Below, piece after piece: positions 1 through 8,446 of a stretch of 64,000 bases of DNA. The stretch comes from Planctomycetaceae bacterium (lineage in GTDB: Bacteria; Planctomycetota; UBA1135; GCA-002686595). The DNA lies in assembly GCA_011525785.1 (NCBI GenBank), contig WYBT01000056.1, positions 62,001-126,000 of the forward strand, in the 5' to 3' direction. Under the pieces are notes generated by a model, which was not told the origin of the DNA, searched no databases, and worked only from the letters and a program-made list of their open reading frames with translations. The translations under genes and the position numbers were made by a program. The stretch's first letter is position 1, and each line of letters begins with the position of its first letter.

Positions 1-110
1 GCCGCGCCGGCGACCGCATCCGAGTCACGCTGCTCGACTCAGGCAAGAACATCAACGCCGTCGTCCAGTCGCGCGAACTGGCGGTGATCGACCTGGCGCG
101 CGAAGGCTGA
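1..110 (+). CDS. flgA: FlgA, C-terminal end (flagellar P-ring assembly chaperone), truncated by window edge
   Basis: The reading frame beginning at base 3 stays open to a TGA at 108-110 and encodes the last 35 residues of a protein. The fragment reads as the end of a SAF-type FlgA domain: a Gly-Asp-x-Ile-x-Val-x-Leu segment, then a Ser-Gly-Lys turn, then a Val-Val-Gln strand and a hydrophobic last strand. FlgA is the periplasmic chaperone that lets FlgI polymerise into the P-ring around the rod. The flgH start lies 15 bases downstream, the usual FlgA-FlgH-FlgI order, so this is the upstream member of the same operon. Only the tail is visible, so identification rests on that pattern plus position. 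Confidence 0.75.
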   Translation, partial: RAGDRIRVTLLDSGKNINAVVQSRELAVIDLAREG

Positions 111-125
111 GCCCAATCCCACAGC

Positions 126-743
126 ATGAAAACACTCCTCACGATCCTGGCTCTCGTCGCTGCGGCGCTCCCTGCGAGTGCGCAGGCCCGCAAAGGCTCG
201 ATCTACGACCCCGACAACAGTCCCGGTGCGCCGATGGCGGCGCGCATCGCGGTGCGCCGCGGCGATCTGGTCACCGTGCTCATCAGCGAGAACCAGAACG
301 TGCGCAATCAAGAGGCCTCCGACCTCTCGAAAGCCACCAACCTCAACTACAAGATCAACCTGTTCGACATCAAGCCGGACGCGTTCACGACGCTGCCCAA
401 GCTCGACGCCGACTCCACCGATGGCTTCATCGGCGCCGCCAAGTACGAAAAGAGCGGCGCGTTCACCGCGCGCCTGGCCGCAGTCGTCGTCGATGTGCTG
501 CCCAACGGCAATCTGGTGATCAGCGGCCGGCGCGAGATCCGCATCGACCAGGAGACCAAGCTGATCGAGTTCAGCGGCGTAGTGCGGCGCTTCGACATCG
601 GGGCCGACAACTCGGTCACCAGCGAACTCGTGGCCAACGCGCAGGTGCTCTACAAGGGCTCGGGCCCGATGACGCACCACACCAACCGCACGGGCGTCGG
701 CCGCTGGTTCCACGACGCGATCTCCTGGCTGTGGCCCTTCTGA
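126..743 (+). CDS. flgH: FlgH, flagellar L-ring protein
   Basis: This 205-residue protein forms the outer-membrane L-ring, the bushing through which the flagellar rod passes. It has a signal peptide (charged start, hydrophobic run, Ala-Ser-Ala-Gln-Ala cleavage region near residue 20). The FlgH core follows: the RRGDLVTVLISENQNVRNQEA segment, in which many FlgH proteins carry a similar GD-LTV-I-E pattern, a VVVDVLPNGNLVISGRREI strand pair, and the ending VLYKGSG...WFHDAISWLWPF typical of the family. Length is close to the usual 220. Normal FlgH is a lipoprotein, but no Cys is present near the cleavage site, so lipid anchoring seems to be absent. It sits between flgA and flgI in a tightly spaced operon. 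Confidence 0.93.
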   Translation: MKTLLTILALVAAALPASAQARKGSIYDPDNSPGAPMAARIAVRRGDLVTVLISENQNVRNQEASDLSKATNLNYKINLFDIKPDAFTTLPKLDADSTDGFIGAAKYEKSGAFTARLAAVVVDVLPNGNLVISGRREIRIDQETKLIEFSGVVRRFDIGADNSVTSELVANAQVLYKGSGPMTHHTNRTGVGRWFHDAISWLWPF

Positions 744-757
744 GGCGAGCACGCGCG

Positions 758-2254
758 ATGAGAACCTTGGTGTGGATTGCGGTCGCGATGCTGGCTTGCG
801 CCTCGCTCGCGCAGGAGTCGACGCCGGCGCCGGCGCAAGCACAGACGCGTCGTGCGCGGCCTTCGCGACCGGTCGCGCCGCCGGTGGCGCGTCCGCCTGC
901 GCCGGGCTCGGGCGGCGGCTCGAACGGAACACGTCCGAACACCTCCGGTCCGTCGCGACCGGCGCGGCGCGAGCTGATCGCCAAGCTCACCGGCGCCGCC
1001 GCGGAGTCGCCGACGGTGCAGGCCCCGTCGTCACCGCAGTCGCCGCAGATCGACGTCGCCCGTCCGATCGACGCCGCGCAGGACCCGTCGTTGTGGCTCG
1101 GTCAAGGCGGAGTGCAGGCGCCCGCTCAGCCGAGCACGCGCTCCACCGCCGAGTACGAACGCGGCGAGCGCTTCGTGCCCAAGCCCGGGCGCGGCGCGTC
1201 GGGGCAATCGATCACCACGACCGTTCAAACGGTCTGCGACGTGCGCGGTCAGGAAGAGAACGACATCTTCGGAATCGGCTTGGTGACCGGACTGTCGGGC
1301 ACCGGCGACTCTCCCAACATGACGCGCCAGCTCGTCGACAACGTGCTGCGCGTGGCGGGCGTGCGCATCGACGTGAACAACCTCGCGCCGAAGAACGTGG
1401 CCTTCGTGCGCGTCGAAGCCAAGTTGCCGCCGGGCATCCAGGCCGGGCGCAAGATCGACGTGCGCGTCTCGACACTGGGGGACTGCAAGAGTCTGCAGGG
1501 CGGAACGCTGCTCTTCACGGAGCTCACCGACGTCAACGGCGTTGTCTATGCGACCTCGTCGGGGCCGGTGGACGTGGGCGGCTTTCTTGCGAGCGGGCAG
1601 GGCGCCAGCGTTTCGAAGAACCACGTGACGGTCGGCACGATCGCCGGCGGCGGCAAGGTCGAACGCTCGGTGCCGGTCGAGATCGTCAGCGACCACGGCT
1701 TCATCTACCTCGACCTCCGTCCTTCGCAGAGCTCGTTCACCAACCTCGTGCGCATCTGCGAGGCCGTCAACGCGGTCTATCCCGCGGCGGCCGAAGCGGC
1801 GACGGACGGACGCACTGTGAAAGTGCAAGTCCCCGGCGAGTTGCCGCAGAACGCCCATGTCGCGTTCCTCGAGTCGATTCTGACCCTCGAGATCACGCCG
1901 CAAGTGCAACCCTACGTCGTCGTGAACGAGCGCACCGGCACGATCGTGATGGGTGAAGGCGTGCGTCTGCGACCCGGCGCCGTGGCGATGGGCAATTTGA
2001 CGGTCTCGGTGGCCGAGTCGCCTGAGACCAGCCAACCCGGTCCGCTCTCGGGCGGTCAGACCCAACAAAATCCGCGCACCGACATCAAGGTCAGCGAAGA
2101 CAGCAATGGACTGGTCGAGATTCCCGGAGCGGTCTCGCTGCAGGAAGTCGTCGACGTGCTGAACGTGCTGGGCCTCTCGCCGCGCGAGCTGATCATGATC
2201 CTCGACGCCATGCACCAGGCCGGCATGTTGCTCGCCGAAGTCAGGAGGATGTGA
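758..2254 (+). CDS. flgI: FlgI, flagellar P-ring protein with long N-terminal extension
   Basis: FlgI builds the periplasmic P-ring around the flagellar rod. I chose the ATG at 758 because it opens a clear signal peptide (VWIAVAMLACASLAQ) and lies 14 bases after flgH; the longer frame starting at 731 would overlap flgH. The protein is 498 residues against about 365 for the family. The excess lies between the signal peptide and the core: roughly residues 20-150 are rich in Pro, Ala, Arg and Ser. The core begins near residue 155 and carries the hallmark DIFGIGLVTGLSGTGDS segment, the PGIQAGRKIDVRVSTLGDCKSLQGG segment and a C-terminal SLQEVVDVLNVLGLSPRELI stretch. Three bases separate it from flgJ. 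Confidence 0.94.
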   Translation: MRTLVWIAVAMLACASLAQESTPAPAQAQTRRARPSRPVAPPVARPPAPGSGGGSNGTRPNTSGPSRPARRELIAKLTGAAAESPTVQAPSSPQSPQIDVARPIDAAQDPSLWLGQGGVQAPAQPSTRSTAEYERGERFVPKPGRGASGQSITTTVQTVCDVRGQEENDIFGIGLVTGLSGTGDSPNMTRQLVDNVLRVAGVRIDVNNLAPKNVAFVRVEAKLPPGIQAGRKIDVRVSTLGDCKSLQGGTLLFTELTDVNGVVYATSSGPVDVGGFLASGQGASVSKNHVTVGTIAGGGKVERSVPVEIVSDHGFIYLDLRPSQSSFTNLVRICEAVNAVYPAAAEAATDGRTVKVQVPGELPQNAHVAFLESILTLEITPQVQPYVVVNERTGTIVMGEGVRLRPGAVAMGNLTVSVAESPETSQPGPLSGGQTQQNPRTDIKVSEDSNGLVEIPGAVSLQEVVDVLNVLGLSPRELIMILDAMHQAGMLLAEVRRM

Positions 2255-2257
2255 GCC

Positions 2258-2626
2258 ATGCAGAGCGACTCGATGATCGCGCAGGCCGGCGCGCTCGCTC
2301 GGCCCGATGAGTTGGCGCAGGCCACCGCGGCCGGCGATCGCGCGCGCGCAGGCAAGGTCGACGAGGCGGCCCAACGCTTCGAGGAGTTGCTCGCCACGAT
2401 GCTCGTGCGCGAGATGCGCCGCGGCGTCGAGCAGGGCTTCTTCGGCGAGGGCGCGGGCTCGGACGTGTTCGAGGGCTGGCTCGACGAGACCCTCGGCCGC
2501 AGCCTCGCCCGCGACAACATCTTCGACCTCGCCCAGTCGGTGCGCGTCTCGCTGGGCGGCGGCGCGCATGCACAAGCGAGTCCGGGAGACACGACCCAGG
2601 GACCGACCAACAAGGGGTTGCGATGA
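2258..2626 (+). CDS. flgJ: FlgJ-type rod-binding protein, N-terminal domain only
   Basis: This 122-residue protein matches the N-terminal rod-binding domain of FlgJ: residues 38-100 carry an AAQRFEELLATMLVREMRR helix followed by a GSDVFEGWLDETLGRSLA segment, as in the Rod-binding family. FlgJ caps the growing rod in the periplasm. The C-terminal muramidase domain found in enterobacterial FlgJ is absent, which is normal in many phyla where a separate hydrolase opens the wall. The start is 3 bases after the flgI stop and its own stop overlaps the next start codon (ATGA at 2623-2626), so the genes are probably translationally coupled. Confidence 0.85.
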   Translation: MQSDSMIAQAGALARPDELAQATAAGDRARAGKVDEAAQRFEELLATMLVREMRRGVEQGFFGEGAGSDVFEGWLDETLGRSLARDNIFDLAQSVRVSLGGGAHAQASPGDTTQGPTNKGLR

Positions 2627-3099
2627 GCAGCGCTACGACCTGGCTGCGTCAGCTCGAGGCCTACGTGCAGGAGGAACTCGGTGCGCAGGGACGCTTGATC
2701 GCGTTGCTCGAAGATCAGGAGCGCGCGCTGCTGTCCCATTCGCGGCCCGCGATCGAGTCGGCCAGCCACGCCCTGCAAGCGCAGTTCGCGGCCAGCTCGA
2801 CGCGCTCGCGCCGCCGCGAGGAGCTGGTCGCGCGGCTCGCGCAGGTCTGGGGCGTCGCGCCGCAGACCTTGACGCTGGCCAGCATCGCCGAACGCGCCGC
2901 CGCCGACGGCGAGCGGCTCGCGCGTCAACGCGCCGAGTTGCAACGCGCAACGCGCAAGGCGCAGCGCCTCGCACGGCGCACGGCTGCGGCCGCACGTCTG
3001 CACTCGCGCCTGTCGAACGAGATCGTCCGAGCGTGTCTGGGCGCCGATGCGCTCTCCCCCAGAGTCGACGCTGGAACCGTCGTCGACGCGGAGGCTTGA
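2623..3099 (+). CDS. flgN: FlgN-like flagellar export chaperone
   Basis: This 158-residue, almost wholly helical, Arg- and Ala-rich cytoplasmic protein has the size and heptad-like pattern of FlgN, the chaperone that binds the hook-junction proteins FlgK and FlgL before export. Its position, directly upstream of flgK and coupled to flgJ by a 4-base overlap, is where FlgN is found in most operons of this type. FlgN sequences are weakly conserved: the LIALLEDQERALLS segment near residues 22-36 fits the family, but I rely more on context and length than on motifs. The stop is 4 bases before the flgK start. Confidence 0.75.
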   Translation: MSSATTWLRQLEAYVQEELGAQGRLIALLEDQERALLSHSRPAIESASHALQAQFAASSTRSRRREELVARLAQVWGVAPQTLTLASIAERAAADGERLARQRAELQRATRKAQRLARRTAAAARLHSRLSNEIVRACLGADALSPRVDAGTVVDAEA

Positions 3100-3103
3100 A
3101 CCC

Positions 3104-5440
3104 ATGTCGTCCCTGGGACTCAACATCGGACTCAAGGCGCTGCTCACCTCGCAGGCGCACCTGGAGACGATCGGACACAACGTCTCCAACGCCAGCACGC
3201 CGGGTTACTCGCGCCAGACGCTGGGCACCTCGGCCAGCACGCCGCTGCGCATGCGCGGCCTGTTGCAAGGGTCGGGTGTCCAGGCCGACGTCGTCAATCG
3301 CACGGTCGACCTGCTCCTGCACGCGCGGATCACCACTCAAGTTTCGTCCCTGGCGCGCATCGACGCGCGCCTGGACACGCTCTCGAATCTGGAGAGCTTC
3401 CTCGGCGGGACGAGCGACAGCGGCGCACCCGCGTTGTTGCGCCAGATGTTCCAGTCGTACTCCTCGCTCTCGACGGCGCCGGAGGACTCGGTGCTGCGCA
3501 CCGGCGCGATCCAGTCGAGTGTGAACTTCGTGAGTCAGGTCAACTCGCTGGCGACGCGCTCGCTCGACCTGGAGCGCAACACGTTCCTGCGTCTGCAGTC
3601 CAACGTGGAGCGGGTCAACGTGCTGGCCGAGCGCATCGGAGAGCTCAACCAGCAGATCAGCGCCGGCGAAGTCGGCACCGTGACCGCCAACGACCTGCGC
3701 GACTCGCGCGACCAGGCGCTCAAGGAGCTATCTCAGTACGTGGACGTTCGCGCCGTCGAGGACCAGCGCGGCGCTGTGCGCGTGCTCGTCGGCGGCCGCA
3801 TCCTGGTCAGCCCGACGACGGTCGAGTCGATGTCGCTGGGCGGCGATCCCGCGACGGGCAATGTCCAACTGAACGTTGCCGGCCAGCCCGTGGACCCCGG
3901 CGGCGGCGCGTTGGGAGGACTCTTGTCGATGCTGCGCGGCCAACTGCCGGCGTTCCGCGGACAGGTCGACGAGCTCGCGCGCAGCCTGATCCTCGAAGCC
4001 AATCGGGTCCACTCGACGGGCGTTCCCACCAGCGGCTCGTTCCGCGCGCTGAGCGCCGCGAACGTGCTGAACGATGTCGACCTCGACGGCGATGTCTCGG
4101 ACGAGCTGCTCTCCCAGGCCGGGCTTCCCTTTCCGATCACGGCGGGTCGGCTGTATGTGAACGTCGTCGACGACGCGAGCGGCGAGCTCGAAAAGCACGT
4201 GCTCGACATCGATCCCGCGCGCACGACCGCCGCGAGTCTGGTGACGCAGCTCAACTCGATCGCGAACCTCTCGGCCAGCATCGACAGCCAGGGCCGCATG
4301 CAGCTCGTGGCGAACGCGGGCCATCGCTTCGACTTCTCGCCGCGGCTCGACGCGTCACCCGACGGCATCGGGAGCTTCGGCGGCGGTCGAGCATCGCTGG
4401 CCAGCTCCAACGCCGAGCCGTTCGCGCTCGCCGTGGGCGACACGCTCGACTTCAACGGTCCTGGCGGGGCCTTTTCGGTCTCGTTCTCGAGCACGGACTT
4501 CGCGCAGGTCGGCGCAGCGACGGCGGCGGAAGTTGCGGCCGTGCTCAACGCCAACGCCGCCTTCAGCTCCAGCGGACTGGTCGCGAGTGAAGTCGCTGGC
4601 GCCCTGGTGCTGCAGACGGCGGGCGCCGGATCGACCCAGACCTTCCAACTCGCGGGCGGCACGGCAGCAGCGGCTTTCGGCTGGAGCGCTGGAACCACGG
4701 TCGTCGGCCAGGACAACGTCGTCGCTCCGCGCATCAGCGGCACGTACACCGGGCAGAGCAACGGCGAGTACATCTTCCGCCCGAACATGGACGGCGTGAT
4801 CGGGACGACGCCGGGTCTGCGTATCGAGGTCTTCGACGCCAGCGGAACCAAGCTCACCGATCTCGACGTCGGCCCGGGCTACTCGCCAGGCGACGAGCTC
4901 GATGTGCTGAACGGAGTCAAGGCGAGTTTCGGCTTCGGCTCCGTGTCGGCCAGCAACAACGACCTGTTCCGAATCGACGTGGTCGCGGACGCGGACTCGT
5001 CCGACGTGCTCGTGGCGCTCGGCCTGAACTCGCTGTTCGTCGGGAGCGACGCCGGCACGCTCGCGGTGAATCCCGACATCGTGCGCGACAACACGCGCCT
5101 GGCTGCTTCGTACTCCGGCGCCGCGGGCGACGGGGCGGCCGTGCTGGCGTTGCTGCAGGTCGAGTCGCGCGGACTCAGTTCCCTGGACGGCGCCTCGCTC
5201 GACGAGCACCTGGCGGACATCGTCAGTTCGGTCGCGCTCGAAATCGATTCGCAAACCGGCGCGCGCGACGCCGAGCAGTTCCTCCTCGACGGACTCGAGG
5301 CGCGTCGCGACCAGGTCTCGGGGGTCAACACCGACGAAGAGCTGGTGCGCATGATCGAGCAGGAGCAGGCCTACAACCTCGCTTCGCAGTACCTGCGTGT
5401 CGTGAACGATGTGATGACCGAGCTGCTCAACATCATCTAG
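3104..5440 (+). CDS. flgK: FlgK, hook-associated protein 1 (enlarged)
   Basis: FlgK is the first hook-filament junction protein. The ATG at 3104 starts the canonical SLGLNIGLKALLTSQAHLETIGHNVSNASTPGYSR-type region, containing the flagellar rod/hook N-terminal helix and the NVSNASTPGYSR signature; an upstream in-frame start at 3047 would extend into flgN and is rejected. The C-terminus carries the matching helix GVNTDEELVRMIEQEQAYN...LRVVNDVMTELLNII. At 778 residues it is longer than the usual 450-650. The additional bulk is in the variable middle (about residues 430-650), which contains a GDTLDFNG...STDFAQVGAATAAEVAAVLNA module resembling the add-on domains of exposed hook-junction proteins. 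The flgL start is 2 bases downstream. Confidence 0.95.
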   Translation: MSSLGLNIGLKALLTSQAHLETIGHNVSNASTPGYSRQTLGTSASTPLRMRGLLQGSGVQADVVNRTVDLLLHARITTQVSSLARIDARLDTLSNLESFLGGTSDSGAPALLRQMFQSYSSLSTAPEDSVLRTGAIQSSVNFVSQVNSLATRSLDLERNTFLRLQSNVERVNVLAERIGELNQQISAGEVGTVTANDLRDSRDQALKELSQYVDVRAVEDQRGAVRVLVGGRILVSPTTVESMSLGGDPATGNVQLNVAGQPVDPGGGALGGLLSMLRGQLPAFRGQVDELARSLILEANRVHSTGVPTSGSFRALSAANVLNDVDLDGDVSDELLSQAGLPFPITAGRLYVNVVDDASGELEKHVLDIDPARTTAASLVTQLNSIANLSASIDSQGRMQLVANAGHRFDFSPRLDASPDGIGSFGGGRASLASSNAEPFALAVGDTLDFNGPGGAFSVSFSSTDFAQVGAATAAEVAAVLNANAAFSSSGLVASEVAGALVLQTAGAGSTQTFQLAGGTAAAAFGWSAGTTVVGQDNVVAPRISGTYTGQSNGEYIFRPNMDGVIGTTPGLRIEVFDASGTKLTDLDVGPGYSPGDELDVLNGVKASFGFGSVSASNNDLFRIDVVADADSSDVLVALGLNSLFVGSDAGTLAVNPDIVRDNTRLAASYSGAAGDGAAVLALLQVESRGLSSLDGASLDEHLADIVSSVALEIDSQTGARDAEQFLLDGLEARRDQVSGVNTDEELVRMIEQEQAYNLASQYLRVVNDVMTELLNII

Positions 5441-5442
5441 CC

Positions 5443-6879
5443 ATGACGATCCGCCCCACGCAGCAAGCCACCTTCTCGCAGCTTCAGCGCGGGCTGTCCG
5501 CCAACTTCGCGCGGCTGGTGCGCGCCCAGGAGCAGGTCGCCACCGGCCGGCGCATCGTGCGGCCCTCGGACGACCCGGTCGGCGCCTCGCTGAGCCTGTC
5601 GTACAAGCGTCAGATCGCCGCGAGCGAGCGCTACAAGACCGCCGTTCAAGGCGCGCGCGTGATGCTCGACACGGGCTCGAGCCTGCTGCAGGACGCTGGC
5701 GGCATGCTGGCGGAGGCGCGCTCGACCCTGCTCGCCGCGATGAACGGCACGCAGTCCGAAGACGACCGACGGTTGCTGGGGAATTCGATTCGACTGATCC
5801 GCGATCGAATGCTCGAAGTGGCCAACGCCCGCACCGGCAATCGCTACTTGTTCGGCGGCGCCAACTCCTCGAGTGCGCCTTTCGAACAGACCACGCGCGC
5901 TGGGGTCAACAGTGTCGAGTACGTCGGCTCGCGCCAGATCCAGGAAGTGCTGGTGGGGCTCGATTCGAAACTCGACGTGACGCTCCCGGGCGACGAGATC
6001 TTCGCCGCGAAGGCGCGCAGCGGCGCGGGCTTCTCTGGTCTGACCGGGGTCGGCGCGGGCGCGTCCGCCAATCAAGGGTCTGGCTACGTGTACCTGCGCG
6101 TGCGCCACGACACCACGACGCCGGCAGGTCTGGGCGCCGGGCTGAACCTCGCCGCGGGCGGGGCCAACGACACGATCCTCGGCGCGCACACCCTGGTCGT
6201 CGATCCGGTGGCCAACACGGCGCGCCTTGGGGCCGGTGCAGCGGTCGAACTCCCGGCCGTCGGCTCGCCGTCGGCTCAGTCCGTGCGCATCGCCAACGAG
6301 AACGGCGCCGAGGTCTTCATCGACTTCTCGGGCTGGACCGGCGCCGCTGTGAGCGCGACCTTGACCGGCGCGGGCTCGATTTCGCTCGACGGCGCGAACT
6401 ACACGCCGATCACGCTGACCGAGACCGACCTGCAATTGACCGCCGATGGCGGCGCGACGGTGCTGCACCTGGACACCACCGGCATCCACCGCGCTGGAGT
6501 CGAGCTGGTGACCTTCGCCGGGGCGGTCAACATCTTCGACACGCTTCAAGGCATCGTCGACGACCTCGAAAACGGCGACGGCCTCGATCCGCGCGAGTTG
6601 CGCGAGCGCCTGGACATCTGGCTGGGCGAACTCGACCGCAACCACGAGAACCTCCAGATCGCGACCGGCGAGCTGGGCTCGCTCTCGGCGCGTGCGTCGA
6701 GCCTGGAGAGCTCCTTCGACGACGAGCAGATCGCCGTGCGCGGACTGTTGTCGGGCGTCGAGGACGTGGACTTCGCGCAGGTCGCGCTGGACATGACCCG
6801 CTCCGAGCAGACGTTGCAGCTCGCGCAGGCGACCAGCGCGCGACTCTTGCAGACTTCGCTGCTCAACTTCCTGCGGTAG
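5443..6879 (+). CDS. flgL: FlgL, hook-associated protein 3 (enlarged)
   Basis: FlgL is the second junction protein between hook and filament and belongs to the flagellin superfamily. The N-terminal flagellin-like helix is clear: SQLQRGLSANFARLVRAQEQVATGRRIVRPSDDP, including the GRRI-RPSDDP signature, and the middle has RTGNRYLFGGANSSSAPFE, the FlgL YLFGG motif. The C-terminus has the paired helix SGVEDVDFAQVALDMTRSEQTLQLA...LLQTSLLNFL. Length is 478 against about 310 in enterobacteria, the extra part lying in the exposed beta-rich centre (about residues 200-350). It is tightly coupled to flgK and is followed after 26 bases by a small frame in the same direction. Confidence 0.94.
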   Translation: MTIRPTQQATFSQLQRGLSANFARLVRAQEQVATGRRIVRPSDDPVGASLSLSYKRQIAASERYKTAVQGARVMLDTGSSLLQDAGGMLAEARSTLLAAMNGTQSEDDRRLLGNSIRLIRDRMLEVANARTGNRYLFGGANSSSAPFEQTTRAGVNSVEYVGSRQIQEVLVGLDSKLDVTLPGDEIFAAKARSGAGFSGLTGVGAGASANQGSGYVYLRVRHDTTTPAGLGAGLNLAAGGANDTILGAHTLVVDPVANTARLGAGAAVELPAVGSPSAQSVRIANENGAEVFIDFSGWTGAAVSATLTGAGSISLDGANYTPITLTETDLQLTADGGATVLHLDTTGIHRAGVELVTFAGAVNIFDTLQGIVDDLENGDGLDPRELRERLDIWLGELDRNHENLQIATGELGSLSARASSLESSFDDEQIAVRGLLSGVEDVDFAQVALDMTRSEQTLQLAQATSARLLQTSLLNFLR

Positions 6880-6905
6880 CCGCCGACAACCTGGGTGAAC
6901 CGCCC

Positions 6906-7208
6906 ATGAATGAACCGCTGCCCATTCGTTCTGTCGACGCGACCTCTGGCCCTTTGCCGCAGCGCGCGGCGGCGCGGGATGAGCGCGGCGCCCTGGCCTT
7001 CAAGGCGCTGCTCGACGAGCTCGACCAGCGCGCCCACGCGCTCGAAGTCGAGAGCCACCAGGACCTCTCGAAAGACGATCTCGCAGGGGCCGTCGACAAC
7101 GCGCGCATCTCGCTCGAGCAGATGCTCAATCTCAAGGACCAGTTGATCGAGGCTTGGCGCGCGTCGCAGCTCGAAAAGCCCTCTGGACTCGAGGGCGAGC
7201 GCGCGTAG
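6906..7208 (+). CDS. Small flagellar-operon protein, FliE-like pattern
   Basis: This 100-residue helical protein closes the flagellar operon. I do not recognise it with certainty. The region 27-90 has a helix FKALLDELDQRAHALE, a short break, then AVDNARISLEQMLNLKDQLIEAWRA. That last helix resembles the C-terminal helix of FliE (A-S-Q----VRNKL-AAY-E), the rod-base adaptor, but the match is loose and the protein could equally be an unnamed lineage-specific flagellar component. It starts 26 bases after flgL with no obvious promoter in between, so it is probably co-transcribed. Confidence 0.6.
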   Translation: MNEPLPIRSVDATSGPLPQRAAARDERGALAFKALLDELDQRAHALEVESHQDLSKDDLAGAVDNARISLEQMLNLKDQLIEAWRASQLEKPSGLEGERA

Positions 7209-7247
7209 CGCCCGCGGATTCCGAGACGATCCCGCGCGACGTGCGGA

Positions 7248-7253
7248 TAGGCT
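7248..7253 (+). promoter_or_regulatory. Candidate -10 element (TAGGCT) for a near-leaderless acetyltransferase mRNA
   Basis: TAGGCT lies 11 bases before the ATG at 7265. Similar TAnnnT hexamers sit at short distances from several other starts in this window. No convincing -35 box is visible. Confidence 0.35.
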
Positions 7254-7264
7254 CGCAAGCGAAC

Positions 7265-8365
7265 ATGGAGCAACTGGCGCAGAGCGTTAGGGCGCGAGCT
7301 GTCGCGCTGATGGAGCAGGTGCTGCGCGGCGGCCGCCCGCTCGCGGGTGAGTATCCGCTGGTGTTCGATGCGCGCTTTCCCGGTCGCGTGCTGGCGATCG
7401 AGGAGCAGGGACAAGTGGTGAGCGCCTGCGCCGCCATCGTGCGCGACTTCGTGGTCGGGCCGCACACCGTGCGCGTCGGCCTGATCGGTTCGGTCGCGAC
7501 CCATCCCGAGCACCGCGGTCGCGGCCTTGCCACCGAATTGCTCGGTGCGGCCGAGCGCGCGCTGGCGCAAGACGGCTGCTGGCTGGCGCTCTTGTGGGCC
7601 GACGATCCGGTGTTCTACGACGAACGCGGTTGGACGCCCGTGGGCTGCGAAATCGACTTCGTGCTCGAGAGCTGGCAGCAAGGCCGGCTGTGCGGCACCA
7701 ACGGGATTCGCGCGGCAGGACCAGACGACTGGGCCGCGATCCACCGGCTCTACGGCATGCACCGAGAGCGCGTCGATCGTTCGCTCGAGGAGACGCGCGC
7801 GCTGCTCGCCGGCCCTGGAATCGAGACGCTCGTGTTGCAGCGCTCACGCGATGTCGTCGCCTACTCGTGTCTGGGCCGCGGCGGCGACTTTGCACGCACG
7901 GTCCACGAGTGGTCCGGCGCCGACGAAGACGTCGTGGCGCTGACTCGCGCGCACATGCAGCGGGCCCAGGCGCGCGGCGAGGAAGGGCCGACGTACCTGC
8001 TCACGCCGCCGAGTGCGCGCACGCTCCACGAGCGCTTGCGCGGCGGCGGAATCGCGTGCGCCGAAGGCGTGTTGGCGCAAGGCAAGCTCCTCGACCTGCA
8101 CGCCGCCGCCGCGTTGCTGGGGGCGCTCGCGGGCCCGCAGGGCAGCGTTTCACTCGAGTCGCAAGTCGAGTCGCAGGGCGGCGCCGCACGCGTGCTCTTG
8201 AGCGGCCCCCGCGGCGCGCTCGCGATCGAAGCGGGCGAGTTGCTCGACGTTCTGATCCCCGCTCGCGGACGTCGAACACGCGTCGACGCCCTGGCGCGCG
8301 CCACGGGCCTTTCGCTCGACGGTTTGCCGCTGCCCCTGTTCGCCTGGGGACTCGATTCGATCTGA
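7265..8365 (+). CDS. GNAT-family N-acetyltransferase
   Basis: This 366-residue cytoplasmic protein has an N-terminal Gcn5-related acetyltransferase domain. Motif A is seen as SVATHPEHRGRGLATELL around residues 80-97, where Arg-Gly-Arg-Gly-Leu-Ala binds the pyrophosphate of acetyl-CoA, followed by the FYDERGW segment (about residues 117-123) typical of the family. The remaining 200 residues form a second region that may be a degenerate GNAT or sterol-carrier-like domain, as in Eis-type enzymes; substrate is unknown. The ATG at 7265 was chosen because the longer frame would overlap the preceding flagellar gene and because a -10-like box lies just upstream. It is not evidently part of flagellar function. 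Confidence 0.82.
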   Translation: MEQLAQSVRARAVALMEQVLRGGRPLAGEYPLVFDARFPGRVLAIEEQGQVVSACAAIVRDFVVGPHTVRVGLIGSVATHPEHRGRGLATELLGAAERALAQDGCWLALLWADDPVFYDERGWTPVGCEIDFVLESWQQGRLCGTNGIRAAGPDDWAAIHRLYGMHRERVDRSLEETRALLAGPGIETLVLQRSRDVVAYSCLGRGGDFARTVHEWSGADEDVVALTRAHMQRAQARGEEGPTYLLTPPSARTLHERLRGGGIACAEGVLAQGKLLDLHAAAALLGALAGPQGSVSLESQVESQGGAARVLLSGPRGALAIEAGELLDVLIPARGRRTRVDALARATGLSLDGLPLPLFAWGLDSI

Positions 8366-8446
8366 CCGATCGCGTATCACGCTCGGTTCCCCGCGCCGCG
8401 ACCGACGCGCCGGGGCCCCACGAGCCAACTGACGACGGACCCACCG

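Noticed and set aside
5437..6645. A 402-codon minus-strand frame opposite flgL
   Set aside because: It lies wholly within flgL on the other strand, lacks a signal or motif and would not match the operon layout.
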